From Triticum aestivum (lineage: Eukaryota; Streptophyta; Magnoliopsida; Poales; Poaceae): DNA of 64,000 bases. The notes below the pieces were generated by a model. It saw only the letters and a program-made list of their open reading frames with translations. It made no database searches and was not told where the DNA came from. Numbering within the stretch: the first letter of the stretch is position 1; each line of letters starts with the position of its first letter. The stretch covers positions 271,913,369 through 271,977,368 of the forward strand of contig NC_057807.1 in the NCBI RefSeq assembly GCF_018294505.1, read 5' to 3'. Positions 1 through 10,733 of this stretch are shown here, one piece after another. Both the position numbers and the translations under genes were made by a program.

Positions 1-91
1 ATTTTAGGACGGTTGTGTTTTTGCGCTTATCCTATATCTATCATATTATGCAAATCCCGTATTGTCATCAATCCACCAAAAAGGGGGAGAT
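1..91 (+). mobile_element. 3' end of internal region of a copia-type LTR retrotransposon, with polypurine tract
   Basis: The last bases before the LTR are a purine run (AAAAAGGGGGAGAT, about 78-91) directly followed by TGTAAGG. This is the usual polypurine tract and LTR start. The same kind of tract adjoins the LTRs of copias C and D in this window in reverse orientation, so this element is probably of the same copia group. The rest of the body lies left of the window. No coding sequence is visible in this piece. Confidence 0.75.
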
Positions 92-416
92 TGTAAGGGC
101 ATATTTATCCCCAAGGTGTTTTGGTGATTGATGACAATGCTTGTGCGGACTAATCGTGTGCGTTAAGTTCTTTCAGAGATTCATCCATTGGCATGAGACG
201 ATTTCCTCCCCTCGGTGTTGTATTCAAGACGGTGTAGCTCCTTCGTTTCGTTGTTGGTGGACTAGTTTCGTAGGAGTCACCGTACTATCAAGAGGGGATC
301 CGCTTTGGTAAGACTTGGGTGGAATCACACGTACACATCCTTATCACACCCGTCGTCTTTCCTTCCGCCTCATTGGAGCTGCCTTTCTTCCCCTGAGTAT
401 GCCTTATCCTGCCCCA

Positions 417-733
417 GCGGTAGTACTGCGGTCCGCAGCGGTAGTACCGCTGAAGCACCCAGCGGTAGTACCGCTTGTGGTGCTCGGCCGTAGTACCGCT
501 GTGCGTCTGGGCTACTACCGCCTCGATTCTCAAACGAAGTTTTTTGTGTCGGGTTTTGCAGCACTAAGGGCGGTAGTAGTGGCAGTAGTACCGCTCCAAG
601 CGGTAGTACCGTGCCTACCCCCGCGGTAGTACCGCCCTGGGGTCAGGGCCCAGGCAGTGCGGCAGTACCGCTGGGTTTGAGCGGTAGTACCGCCCTGAGC
701 AGTAGTACCGCCCTTCCCTAGCGGTAGTACCGC
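417..733. repeat. Array of GCGGTA-N-TACCGC palindromes in the LTR
   Basis: About a dozen copies of a 13-base near-palindrome (GCGGTAGTACCGC and variants) are scattered at 10-40 base spacing. They end about 50 bases before the TATA box. The arms are complementary around one central base, so each copy can bind a dimeric protein or form a small hairpin. The position matches the palindrome arrays of the two other copia LTRs in the window, which use different sequences. Confidence 0.85.
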
Positions 734-781
734 TCTGTGTGGGGCTGCTCAGTGGAATAACGATTGGGTTGGTTTCCTCAC

Positions 782-789
782 TATATAAA
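782..789 (+). promoter_or_regulatory. TATA box of LTR promoter
   Basis: TATATAAAG lies inside the LTR shortly after the palindrome array, followed by a pyrimidine-rich leader. It is the obvious core promoter and sets the U3/R boundary near 810-820. No transcript data are available. Confidence 0.65.
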
Positions 790-1597
790 GGGGTCTTCTT
801 CTCCAAAGTTGACCTACCTCTTTCCCCCAAAGATCCATTGTTGCTCCAAGCTCCATTTTCGCCCGATCTCTCTCCCTAGCCAATCAAACTTGTTGATTTG
901 CTTGTGATTGGTTGAGAAGGCCCAGATCTACACTTCCACCAAGAGAAATTTGATTCCCCCACTTATCCCTAGCGGATCTTGTTACTCTTGGGTGTTGAGC
1001 ACCCTAGACGGTTGAGGTCACCTCGAAGCCATACTCCATTGTGGTGAGGCTTCGTGGTCTTGTTGGGAGCCTCCAAGTATTGTGGAGATAGCCCCAATCT
1101 TGTTTGTAAAGGTCCGGTTGCCGCCTTCAAGGGGTCCAATAGTGGAATCACGGCATCTCGCATTGTGTGAGGGCGTGAGGAGATTACGGTGGCCCTAGTG
1201 GCTTCTTGGGGAGCATTGTGCCTCCACACCGCTCTAACGGAGACGTACTTCCCCTTAAAAGGAAGGAACTTCGGTAACACATCCTCGTCTCCACCAGCTC
1301 CACTCTTGGTTATCTTGTCCCTTTACTTTTGCAAGCTTACTTGAGTTGCATCTATTGCTTGCTTGTGTGCTTATTGTCTTTGCATCATATAGGTTGTCCA
1401 CGTAGTTGCACATCTAGACAACCTATTTCTTTGCAAGGTTTAAATTGTTAAAGAAAAGTCTAAAAATTGTTAGTTTTCTATTCACCCCCCCCTCTAGTCA
1501 ACCATATCGATCCTTTCAGGTTTGCTTCATGATTCATGCAAATTCATTCTTTCTGCTAGCTTGATTCCTTAACTAATACTCTGTTCCTCTCTTTTAG

Positions 1598-2583
1598 TCA
1601 AAACACAACAAGGCTCCAGTGCCAGAGCTGTTCGACCTCTATGGCATGTCCAATATTGCACCGTATAAGAAGGCCAAGGCATTCTCTGAGTCTGACCTCG
1701 AAAATGCAAAGAACTTCAGCAACAAGGCCTCCCACCACAAGATGGTGCAGTACGTTAAGCAGGGGAAGGCGAGGAAAGGGCCGGACTTTAACCCGAGCCG
1801 GCCTCTTGATCCAGAGCTGGTGATGATATCTGGTGGCGGGAGGTCCCATGGCTCGTTAGCCATTGGTAATGGACTGATACGTTGTAGTAGCACTCTCCCG
1901 CAGATCAAGAAGCGCCAGACCAGCTCTGATCCTGAGATACCGCCTCGTTTACGACCAGTGGAAATTGAATTCCAGGTTTGTTATATGGACTCAGTAGCCT
2001 TTCCTCCATTACATTGTGTTTGTGGCCGTCGATGATTACAATGCTAACAAGTGGTGTTGCAGGCTGCTATTGAGGCAGAGAGAGCGAAGACCCAGGCTGC
2101 TTTTGAGGAGAGGGACCGGCAGTTGGCGGAGAGGGACCGACAGGCGGCGGAGAGGGACAGGGAGAATGAGGAGAGGACGGCTAGGCTATTGGAGGAGGAG
2201 AGGAACCGGAACGACTCGGCTAACCGGGCCATGTACGATCTCTTTGTGGTAAGTTTCTTCTGCATATTACCTAAATCATGCACGCAATGTTCCTTTCATT
2301 AGTAACTAATATGACTGACTCGTCAAAACCAAATGTGCAGTCCATGTGCGAGAAGAACGGCCAGACCCCTCCGCCAATGCCAGTCATTGCTCCGGTGGGC
2401 ACGGTGAGTTTCATTTGAACGGTCATTAGTTACTAGTCTTCACATTTGAGTTGCATCATGCTAACTATACATTGGAAATAATCTTTGGTGCAGCGTAACT
2501 CCCGACAAGCATCGACCGATCCTTCTCTGTCTGCCACTGGAGCGACCGGTCCTACACCTACACCTACACATGCACCTCCGTGA
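1598..2583 (+). CDS. 3' exons of a CACTA second-ORF protein (plant transposase, Ptta/En/Spm family)
   Basis: Four phase-0 exons can be read: 1598-1975, 2063-2248, 2341-2403 and 2494-2583 (TGA). All have GT donors and AG acceptors, e.g. CTTTTAG before 1598 and TTGCAG before 2063. The first exon has the '...ELFD.Y......Y' type of segment found at the C-terminal half of Transposase_24 proteins. The second is a heptad-like coiled coil rich in E, R and A with repeated 'ERDRQ' units. The last is a short proline/threonine tail. The N-terminal exons lie left of the inserted LTR or outside the window. The protein is inferred to be the accessory DNA-binding product of the CACTA element; no catalytic motif lies in these exons. 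No stop or frameshift is seen in the spliced frame. Confidence 0.7.
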
Positions 2584-2614
2584 TGACGGTAAGTTTCCCA
2601 AGTGTTTTGCTTAA

Positions 2615-3036
2615 TAGAGTTTTGTTGTGATGCCATGTTGTATCTACACATATCGTGCATAATGTGTGTATGTTTGAAATGCATTGTATGTGTGGGATTC
2701 GACACCTAGTCGTGTGCCTTTGGTAGCCTTCCATACAGGGAAATGCCTCCTAGTGCTTCCACTGAGCCATGGTAGTTCGCTACTGCTCCGGAACACATGG
2801 ATTGACCGGCATGTGTCCTTCTTTGTCCTGTGTCTGTCCCTACGTGGAAATGTCACACGGTGTATCACCGAAGTCCTTGTAGCTTGCTACGACTTGGTTG
2901 CACTCGCTGATGACCGACACGTGCATTGCTGGGTCATGTATGCTTGTCCCTGTACGTTTGTGCCACCTTGGTTCTATGACTAGTCATGTCGGCCCGGGTT
3001 CTCTGCCATATGGATACTAGCGACATAATCATATAC
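2615..3036 (-). repeat. Dispersed repeat, inverted relative to 19659-20081
   Basis: The complement of this segment matches 19659-20081 along its full length with many point differences and small indels. Shared landmarks are 'ggcatcacaac', 'gctcgatatgtg', 'accatggctcagtgg' and 'gactagtca'. The match breaks sharply at 3036, where the tandem repeat begins, and about 30 bases after the CACTA stop codon. It is therefore a unit that moved or was shared between elements. Its class cannot be told from the sequence alone. Confidence 0.7.
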
Positions 3037-5062
3037 ATAGCATTTTTTTCCTCCAAAATGACTCAATATGCTTAGCTAGCTTAAAAATGACATAATAAGC
3101 TTAATTAGCTCCAAAATGACATATTTAACCTAGGATAGCTCTAAAATGACCTATACTTAGCATTTTTCCTCCAAAATGACTTAATATGCTTAGCTAGCTT
3201 AAAAATGACATATTTAACCTAGGATAGCTCTAAAATGACCTATACTTAGCATCTTTTCCTCCAAAATGACTTAATATGCTTAGCTAGCTCTAAAATGATA
3301 TAATATGCTTAAGAAATGACATATTTTAGGTCCTAAATGACTTCATATGCTTAGCTAGCTCCAAAATGACATAATAACCTTACTTAGCTCCAAAATGACC
3401 TATTCAACCTAGGCTAGCTCTAAAATGACCTATACTTAGCATTGTTTCCTCCAAAATGACTTAATATGCTTAGCTAGCTCAAAAATTACATAATAAGCTT
3501 AATTAGCTCCAAAATGACCTATTTAACCTAGGATAGCTCTAAAATGACCTATACTTAGCATTTTTTTCCTCCAAAATGACTTAATATGCTTAGCTAGCTT
3601 CAAAATGACCTATTTAACCTAGGATAGCTCTAAAATGACCTATACTTAGAATCTTTTCCTCCAAAATTACTTAATATGCTTAACTAGCTCTAAAATGACA
3701 TAATATGCTTAAGAAATGACATAGTTTAGCTCCTAAATGACTTCACATGCTTAGCTAGCTCCAAAATGACATAATAACCTTACTTAGCTCTAAAATGACC
3801 TATTTAACCTAGGATAGCTCTGAAATGACCTATACTTAGCATTTTTTCCTCCAAAATGACTCAATATGCTTAGCTAGCTCAAAAATTACATAATAAGCTT
3901 AATTAGCTCCAAAATGACCCATTTAACCTAGGATAGCTCTAAAATGACTATACTTAGAATTGTTTCCTCCAAAATGACTTAATATGCTTAGCTAGCTTAA
4001 AAATGACCTATTTAACCTAGGATAGCTCTAAAATCACCTATACTTAGCATCTTTTCCTCCAAAATGACTTAATATGCTTAGCTAACTCTAAAATGACATA
4101 ATATGCTTAAGAAATGACATATTTTAGGTCCTAAATGACTTCATATGCTTAGCTAGCTCCAAAATGACATAATAACCTTACGTAGCTCCAAAATGACCTA
4201 TTTAACCTAGGCTAGCTCTAAAATGACCTATACTTAGCATTTTTTCCTCCTAAATGACTCAGTATGCTTAGCTAGCTCAAAAATGACATAATAAGCTTAA
4301 TTAGCTCCAAAATGACCTATTTAACCTAGGATAGCTCTAGAATGACCTATACTTAGCATTTTTTCCTCCAAAATGACTTAATATACTTAGCTAGCTTAAA
4401 AATGACCTATTTAACCTAGGATAGCTCTAAAATGACCTATACTTAGCATCTTTTCCTCCAAAATGACTTAATATGCTTAACTAGCTCTAAAATGACATAA
4501 TATGCTTAAGAAATGACATATTTTAGCTCCTAAATGACTTCATATGCTTAGCTAGCTCCAAAATGACCTATTTAACCTAGGATAGCTCTAAAATGACCTA
4601 TACTTAGCATGTTTTCTTCCAAAATGAGTCAATATGCTTAGCTAGCTCAAAAATTACGTAATAAGCTTAATTAGCTCCAAAATGACCTATTTAACCTAGA
4701 ATAGCTCTAAAATGACCTATACTTACCATTTTTTTCCTCCAAAATGACTTAATATGCTTAGCTAGCTTAAAAATGACCTATTTAACCTAGGATAGCTCTA
4801 AAATGACCTATACTTAGCATCTTTTCTTCCAAAATGACTTAATATGCTTAGCTAACTCTAAAATGACATAATATGCTTAAGAAATGACATATTTTAGCTC
4901 CTAAATGACTTCACATGCTTAGCTAGCTCCAAAATTACATAATAACCTTACTTAGCTCTAGAATGACCTTAGCATGTTTTACACCAAAATGACTTAGTAT
5001 GCTTAGCTAGCTCAAAAATGACATAATAACCATACTTAGCTCCAAAATGACCTATTTTACAG
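3037..5062 (+). repeat. Higher-order tandem repeat, period about 399 bp, inside the CACTA
   Basis: Basic units of about 30 bases share the core 'agctcNAAAATGAC' with different tails (acctaggat, ttaatatgct, ataataagctt, ctatacttagcat). A marker variant 'AAGAAATGACATA' recurs at 3311, 3711, 4109, 4508 and 4879, giving spacings of 400, 398, 399 and 371. There are thus about five 399-bp blocks of roughly 13 units, the last with a 28-bp deletion. The sequence is AT-rich with no open frame. Confidence 0.9.
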
Positions 5063-5162
5063 ATATAAGTTGCATCATAATAATCTTCACATTTTAGTTG
5101 CATCATAATAATCTTCTTCTTCTAGTCTTCTTCTTCTAACTTTCTTCTTTCCCATTTTACAG

Positions 5163-5477
5163 ATTTGCTTAAGATCACGGAAGCTTGGGTTGATGGAGTA
5201 CTTGTATTTAGTTTTTGTTTTGACCTTGTGAAACTTGCTACCTATGGATGAAACTGTGTAATATTGATGAAACTATGTATATGTACGGATGAAACTATGT
5301 ATATGTACGGATGAAACTTGCTACTATTGGTAACATGTGTTGGATACATATGTGTTCATGACTATTGGTAATATGTGTTGAATATGATATATTGGTCATA
5401 TAAATATATTTGTGTTTGATTTCTGTGAAAATGAATTGATATAAGAAAAAACAAAATTAAATGGGGCAATATAGTTA
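5163..5477 (+). other. Probable last (non-coding) exon and 3' flank of the CACTA gene
   Basis: The segment follows the inferred acceptor at 5162. It has no long open frame and contains short direct repeats (ATGTACGGATGAAACT, three copies at 5265-5330). It ends where the subterminal palindromes start. No clear AATAAA signal is visible, so the transcript end cannot be placed. Confidence 0.35.
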
Positions 5478-5936
5478 CTTTGCCATCTGCTGGCAGATGG
5501 CAAAGAGCTTTGCCATCAGCTGGCAGATGGCAAAGAGGCCACGTGTCATCTACATGTAAAATTTGGGCTGGCCTATTTGGGCTCTTTGCCATCTGCCAGC
5601 AGATGGCAAAGCTCTTTGCTATCAGTTGGCAGACGGCAAAGCATGCAGCCTTTGCCATCTGCTGGCAGACGGCAAACAGCCTGCAGCCTTTGCCATCTGC
5701 TGGCAGATGGCAAAGTATGCCGTTAGCCTTCTAACGGGGCTAACCCCGTTAAGAGGCTTTGCCATATGCCAGCTGATGGAAAAGCCATAGGATCTTTGCC
5801 ATCAGCCAGCAGACGGCAAAGAAGCCTTTATCGGCAGGGTTTCAGACAAACTGTTTGCCATCTGCTGGTAGATGGCAAAGCCTTTGCCATCCGCCGACCA
5901 TGCCTTTGCCATCTGCGATGGCAGATGGCAAAGTGC
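5478..5936. repeat. CACTA subterminal palindromic repeats
   Basis: Roughly a dozen copies of TTTGCCATCTGC and its complement GCAGATGGCAAAG are present, many paired head-to-head around 'tgg' to form hairpins of 12-13 bp arms. In En/Spm elements subterminal motifs are the binding sites of the TNPA-like protein. Spacing here is 10-60 bases. Confidence 0.85.
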
Positions 5937-5951
5937 CAGATTCCAGTAGTG
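5936..5951 (-). repeat. CACTA right terminal inverted repeat
   Basis: The complement reads CACTACTGGAATCTGG and ends exactly where the LINE coding sequence resumes. CACTA is the defining terminus of the superfamily. Confidence 0.85.
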
Positions 5952-6790
5952 GCTCGGAATCAGGAACCTGGCAACGTGCAAGTTGAACATGAGAAGGAAG
6001 ACGGTCTTGAGCAAAATGCCACAAAGTGACCTTCATTTTGTTAGGAGCCTTCACCTTCGAGATTGACTTCCAAAAATTCTCCTCATCTGATCTGTCCAAG
6101 CTCTGGCCATATCCATGCTTGCAACGAGATAACAAAAACTTATCTGACCTAGCCATATTGTATGCAGATCGTACAGAATATTCACCAAAACGAGTAAATG
6201 GCCAGCTAGCAAAATCATCCCCACCATGTCTGCTAATAGGAATACAAAGGATCTCCGAAGCCACATGATCAGGAAAGAAACCAATATCCTCATCAAGAAG
6301 ACAATGTACCTTCGCATTTGCAGGAATAGGCGAGATAGGTTGAAGAACATAAGGCAGATTTGAAGGAATCTGGTGGTCAGAAAAAATATTAACATGCTTG
6401 CCATCACCAATTCCCCATCTATCCACACATTTCAAAAGCTCACGACCAGCAAGAATGTTGGGCCAAGTAGCTGACGTTGATGTAGGAGCATGAGCATTCC
6501 AAATATTAGTATCAGGAAAATACCATCCCTTCAGCACACGAGCACATAAGGATGACAGATCCGTGAGTACCGTCAGCCTTGCTTGCCCACCATAGCTAGG
6601 TTGAAGATAGCCATATCACGGAATCCCATGCCGCCAAGAGCCTTGGGTGTTGACAACCAATCCCATGATCTCCAATGAATTTTCTTTTTGCCATCCCCAC
6701 CACACATCAATTTGACTTTCACATATGGCCACAGGAAGCTAGAAATAACTCATGATGTAAGTTTAGCACAAGGGGCGCGAACTTCTTCAT
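5952..6790 (-). pseudogene. LINE ORF2 fragment, C-terminal region with zf-RVT domain
   Basis: On the minus strand the frame from about 6750 down to 5952 encodes the segment after the reverse-transcriptase core of plant LINEs. It has a 'GFRD....Y' type stretch, then 'LCARVLKGWYFP', 'WGIGDGKHVNIF', 'GEYSVRSAYN' and 'WKSISKVKAPNKMKVTLW'. The last two are typical of the zf-RVT zinc-binding domain. There is at least one frameshift near 6540-6600. The CACTA insertion at 5951/5952 cuts the frame inside the zf-RVT domain. The RT catalytic part is not present on the right, where AT-rich sequence begins after 6790. Confidence 0.7.
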
Positions 6791-7549
6791 TCCATTTGAG
6801 CCGGGTTTTTTTTCGTTTTCTTTGGCAGTTTTCCAAGATTTTTTAATTTGTCTTTATGTTCTCTTTGGCTTTTGTTATTCTCCTTTTTCTTTCTTTTATT
6901 TTGATTCATTTTTATTTCTTCTCCTCATTTTTTCATTCTTTTTAGCATTTTGTTTCTTTGCTTTTGTCTATTTTGTTTCTATTTTCGGGGTACTTTACTC
7001 TTTTTGTTATTATTCTACATTTTTTATATGCCAACAATATTTTTCAAATACACATCTAACATTTCTTCTCCATTTTTTGTTTTTTCTTATGTTTGTTTTC
7101 GTTTGCATTCTAGATTTTCGTATATGTTCTTTTTAATAAAGTGATCAACATTTTTGTATACATGTTCAACATTGTCCGAACACTTATTCAACATTTTATA
7201 AATATTTGTTCAACATTCTAATACTTATTCTACATTTTTCAAATACATGTTCAACATTTTTTAATACTTATTCAATATTTTCAAACAATTATTTAACATA
7301 TTCAAATACTTGTTAAACATTTTTAATACTTATTCAATATTTTTCAAAAACTCATTCTACAATTTTGAATCCTTATTCAACATTTGTCAAATACTCGTTC
7401 AATATTTTTAGTACTTATTCAAAAGAAATTTGAATACATATTCAACATTTTTCAAATACTTATTCAACATTTATTTAATACTTACTCAACATCTTTCAGG
7501 TACTTGTTCAACACTTTTCGAATGTGTTTCTGAAGAGTGTTTTCTTTTG

Positions 7550-7560
<11 letters not shown>
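6791..7560. repeat. AT-rich block with 'TTCAACATTT' direct repeats
   Basis: Very T-rich DNA is followed by many imperfect units of the form 'tacttattcaacatttttcaaa' (about 7140-7520). The part 7280-7560 is homologous to 12521-12800, sharing 'cttactcaacatctttcag' and 'gaagagtgttttNtttgtgtgt'. No gene is recognisable, and the open frames here are low-complexity. Confidence 0.65.

Positions 7561-7580
<20 letters not shown>
7561..7580. repeat. (TA)10 microsatellite
   Basis: A simple dinucleotide run at the left border of the next repeat unit. Confidence 0.9.
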
Positions 7581-7739
7581 GCTGGTCTATTCTGCTAATA
7601 TTAGCAGAATAATTATTCTGATAAAACTTCCGTACTACACGCTCGATGGGAGGGCACTGCACTTTCAGTGGCAGGGGTACTGCAATACACACACTAGTGA
7701 ACTTCGTGTCAAAAAAAATTGCACACGGTGTTTTTGGTA

Positions 7740-8400
7740 CCTTTTTCGCTCTGTTTTTTTAACCGTTTATCAAAACGAGGCGTGTAATATACCGTTGAGA
7801 AGCTATGGATTAGGCGCAACTTCGCCATGTTGAACACTTTTCGAGATTACTCATGGTTTAAGAGCAGTTTTGAAAACGATGCGGCGAACGACGAGTGGAA
7901 GCGAGTGTTTTTTCGCGTTTGTTTCTAAACCGCTCGTCGGAATGAAGCAAATGATACACCGTTGGAAATATATCATCGAGTCGCATCTTTTTCTTATCTA
8001 TTATTTTCTCTAATTCGTTACGGTTTAAGAACAGTTTTAAATTTAGTAAATCGCGGAATTGTGGTATTTCAAAAAAAAACTGTATTGTTTTCGCTCCAGT
8101 TTTTGATCAATTTGTCGAAATGAGGCACGTGATACGGCGTTGGAAATCTACGGACGAGGCACAACTTTCGTATGTTGAAATGTTTTTTAGATTTCTTATG
8201 GTTTTTAGTTAATTTTGAAAATCATGCGGCTGACGACAAGAGGCAGTGGCCGTTTTTTGCGAATTTTTACAAACGACTGGTCGGAATGATTCGAATTATA
8301 CGACGTTGGAAAGATATCGATGAGCCGCAACTTTTTCATGTAGAACACTCTATCTGATTCCTTACGGCTTCAGAGCAATTTTGATTTTAACAAAATGCGG
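7740..8400 (+). repeat. Diverged tandem repeat, period about 170 bp, four copies
   Basis: An anchor 'CGTTGgaaatNta' recurs at 7793, 7960, 8138 and 8304. Each is preceded by 'tcggaatgaNgc..atgatac' and followed by 'gacgaggcgcaactttt..tatgttgaaca..ttacggtttaagagcagttttgaaa'. Copies are perhaps 65-75% alike by eye. No coding potential is seen. Confidence 0.7.
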
Positions 8401-9479
8401 ACACTCTGTTTTTCTCGACACCAAAATCGGCATGTGTACTGCATCAAACAGAAGAACGCATTGCCCCATACTGAAAACTACACTGCATCAAACAGTGAAG
8501 AGAACTATATAGTTTCTCTTTGTTAGGCATAATTTTTCTCAGGCGAGGAAGTTGACTACACTTCATGTTGGGCGTAAGTGAACCACGATAGTATCGAAAG
8601 TGAGCCGCGACACTATCAAAAGTGAACCACATGAGTTTTTGTTGTCTTTTTTCACACTTTTGTACGCGCATAGGCCAGGCGAGTGGACCGTACGGACTAA
8701 GAGAGTAGATTGCAGAGTCCTTCAGAGCCGATTTTTTTTAAGATTGGAGTGTCATTGTAGAGGCGGGACTAACATACTGCACGTGTGCATGTAGCATGTC
8801 TACACTGCAGCCCTAGGCCAAGTGTACTGCACTATTCTTTTTTCAAATTTATTTTCGTAAATCACCATGGCAGACGGAGTGAACTGATTAATTTATTTTT
8901 TATTTTAAAATGGAACGTTTTGTACAAATCAAAACACCACGCTTTTTTACAGTGCACTTCAACACTAAAAATGAAGGACCGTGAACTAATTTTAATTATT
9001 CAATTTTTTCAACTAGTGAACTGAACCCGAATGGGTTGTGCACTATGGTGTACCTGCACACATTAAATTCTTATGAAAACAAAAAAACTTCTTTCTGAAG
9101 TGCACTCTTTTGCACTACGTATTGAACTTGTTCATGTTTGACCAGAGCATCGAACCGCTTGGCACACGTTTTTTAGCTACACCGCAGCGGATGACCACTT
9201 CTCCCCGTGAAGGAGAGCACCCTAGAGCAGTGCACTTCTCTCCCGTCACCAGGGAATCGTAACAAGTTGAGCAAAGAACAGCTTCTGGAGGCTCGTTGAC
9301 GGTAGCATACACATAGTTGAATTTGCACACCGCACTGCATCAGCAAAACCTGGAAAAAAATCTAAACTAAAGGCCGACGCTCTACTAGCTGAAGGAACTA
9401 ATAAAAGGAAAAAATCTGCCCGCGCCACTGAACTGCAATCGCGCACCAATTTAACTGAATGTCCGCGTGCACCTAACTC
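8401..9479. other. Repeat-like DNA without a recognisable gene
   Basis: Short frames only. 'tgcatcaaacag' occurs twice within 50 bases (8440 and 8487), and 'gtgaacc' and 'tgcact' words recur. I see no domain, splice structure or known element border here. Confidence 0.5.
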
Positions 9480-10700
9480 CAATTTGCAAGCATGCACCGT
9501 GCGAACTGCATGGTGTGCTGGTGGACTGCAAATCATCGCTGCACGTCGTCGCCCTCATGCCCGACATACCACACGCACGCGCAATCTGTACCTGAACATC
9601 TGCCCAAATCAAAAGAGGACTACACTTGAACATCTGCCCAAATCAAAAAAGAGACCTGCACAAAATCAAGCGTCGTGCTGCACTACATCACCGCTTGGGA
9701 AACGAACTGCATCGACACCCCCTTACCAGAGACGATGAATGGGAGGAGCAGCTTGGATCCCCTCAACCTCAGCAGGCCCGGAGTGGGGCGACACCCTGCT
9801 CGCCGACGGGCGACATCTCAACCTCCTGCAGGTCGATGAAGTGGAGAAGGAAGGTCGCTGAGTGGATCCAGTAGGGTGGATCCGGCCGCCGCGATGCAGC
9901 AAGAGGTCGCAGGGAGGATCCGGGTGGAGGAGCACCTCAGTGGCCGCTTGGGGGAGGTGGTCGTAGCTTTTCTTCGCCGACGGAGTAGAAGAAGGGGGGA
10001 GGGGTCCTTGAGAGGGAGGCGAAGGGAAGGTGGGTGCGGGGGCAGCCTAGCCGGATCCGGATGGGCTGTTGCGGGGGAGGCGGCTCATCCGCTTGCTGGT
10101 GCGGGATTCGGCGCCCGATGGATGCGGCCGAGGCGGCGTGATGGATGGGGTGGGGCGGCAGTCGACGGTGGTGCGCGGCGACTCACTGGTTGACGTGGGG
10201 TAGCCGTCAATTTGGGTGCACAGTGGCGTGCTGGTTGGGGCGGCCGACCGACGAGTGTGGCTCGTGGTGGTGCCCGGGGCTAGGCGGCGTGGGGTGGTGG
10301 CGTGTCGGAGCAGTGGGGGTGTTGGGGCGCCGGGAGGTGGGTGGTTGTGGGGAAGAAAGGTGGGGCGTTGGAGCGCGACGGGAGGTGGGTGGTTGGTAGG
10401 CGCTGGGAGGGCTGGTGGCGGCCGGCCCAGCGCTCTGCTATGGCATGCGGGCCTCTAGGGCGGGGTTGTGGTAGATTTGGACGTGGAAGGAGAGCCGAGA
10501 GGAAGAAGGTGGAGGGGATCGGGGAGGAATAAAGCGGAGAGGGGATCGGGGGAGGAACAAGGCGGAGAGGGGATCGGGGAGGAAGTGGGAGGAGAGGGGT
10601 GGAGTGGGTGGGGTGGGGCGGGTTGGTTTTCTGGTGCTTGCGGTTCAGATTGGTTCGAAGATGGCTCTGTGGTGCGGGTCGGGTCGGTTCAGTGGGTTAG
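9480..10700 (+). other. GC-rich block resembling a captured gene 5' region
   Basis: GC content rises sharply and the plus strand becomes G-rich after about 9900. It contains a duplicated 'gaacatctgcccaaatcaaaa' (9594 and 9628). Overlapping frames exist in several phases (9484-9874, 9876-10193, 10145-10719), but none has a recognisable domain and the translations are G/W/R-rich. The composition resembles a grass gene's first exon carried by a transposon. I do not call a CDS. Confidence 0.4.
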
Positions 10701-10733
10701 ATGGGTGTTATCAGAATAAGATCCGGTGTTATT

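Larger units (their letters stand above)
92..1518 (+). repeat. 3' LTR (about 1.43 kb) of a copia-type element
   Basis: It begins TGTAAGG right after the polypurine tract and ends ...ATCCTTTCA. A TG...CA border is normal for plant LTRs. The end carries the C-rich string and 'gatcctttca' border that is the mirror of the LTR starts at 31472 and 41910, so the families are related in their borders. Inside are a palindrome array (417-733), a TATA box (782-789) and a long leader-like segment. Downstream, CACTA intron sequence resumes at 1519. It could be a solo LTR only if the polypurine tract were coincidental, which is unlikely. Confidence 0.8.
2589..5162 (+). other. Probable 3'-UTR intron of the CACTA gene
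   Basis: Six bases after the stop codon the sequence reads CG|GTAAGT, a strong donor. At 5142-5162 a pyrimidine-rich tract ends in CATTTTACAG, a strong acceptor. The span between contains no coding exon, only a dispersed repeat (2615-3036) and a higher-order tandem repeat (3037-5062). The exon after 5163 would be the polyadenylated tail of the transcript. This is inferred from splice-site strings only. Confidence 0.45.
1519..5951 (+). mobile_element. CACTA (En/Spm-type) transposon, 3' half
   Basis: The right end is a terminal inverted repeat whose complement reads CACTACTGGAATCTGG. Before it lies a dense set of subterminal palindromes (5478-5936), the standard CACTA signature. Exons of an En/Spm-type protein (1598-2583) and a long non-coding part lie upstream. 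The element is inserted in a LINE; the three bases after the end (GCT, 5952-5954) are the likely target duplication. The 5' half, including the other TIR, is outside the window. The copia LTR at 92-1518 is inserted in one of its introns. Confidence 0.85.

Noticed and set aside
288..830. Several short frames in the first LTR
   Set aside because: They read the GCGGTAGTACCGC array and LTR leader on both strands; no domain.
3037..5062. Could the regular repeats be a CRISPR array?
   Set aside because: The units are contiguous with variable tails, no unique spacers exist, and the context is a plant CACTA.
9876..10719. Chain of plus-strand frames rich in G, W and R
   Set aside because: No recognisable domain, no splice pattern and low-complexity composition. 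Kept only as a GC-rich cargo block.
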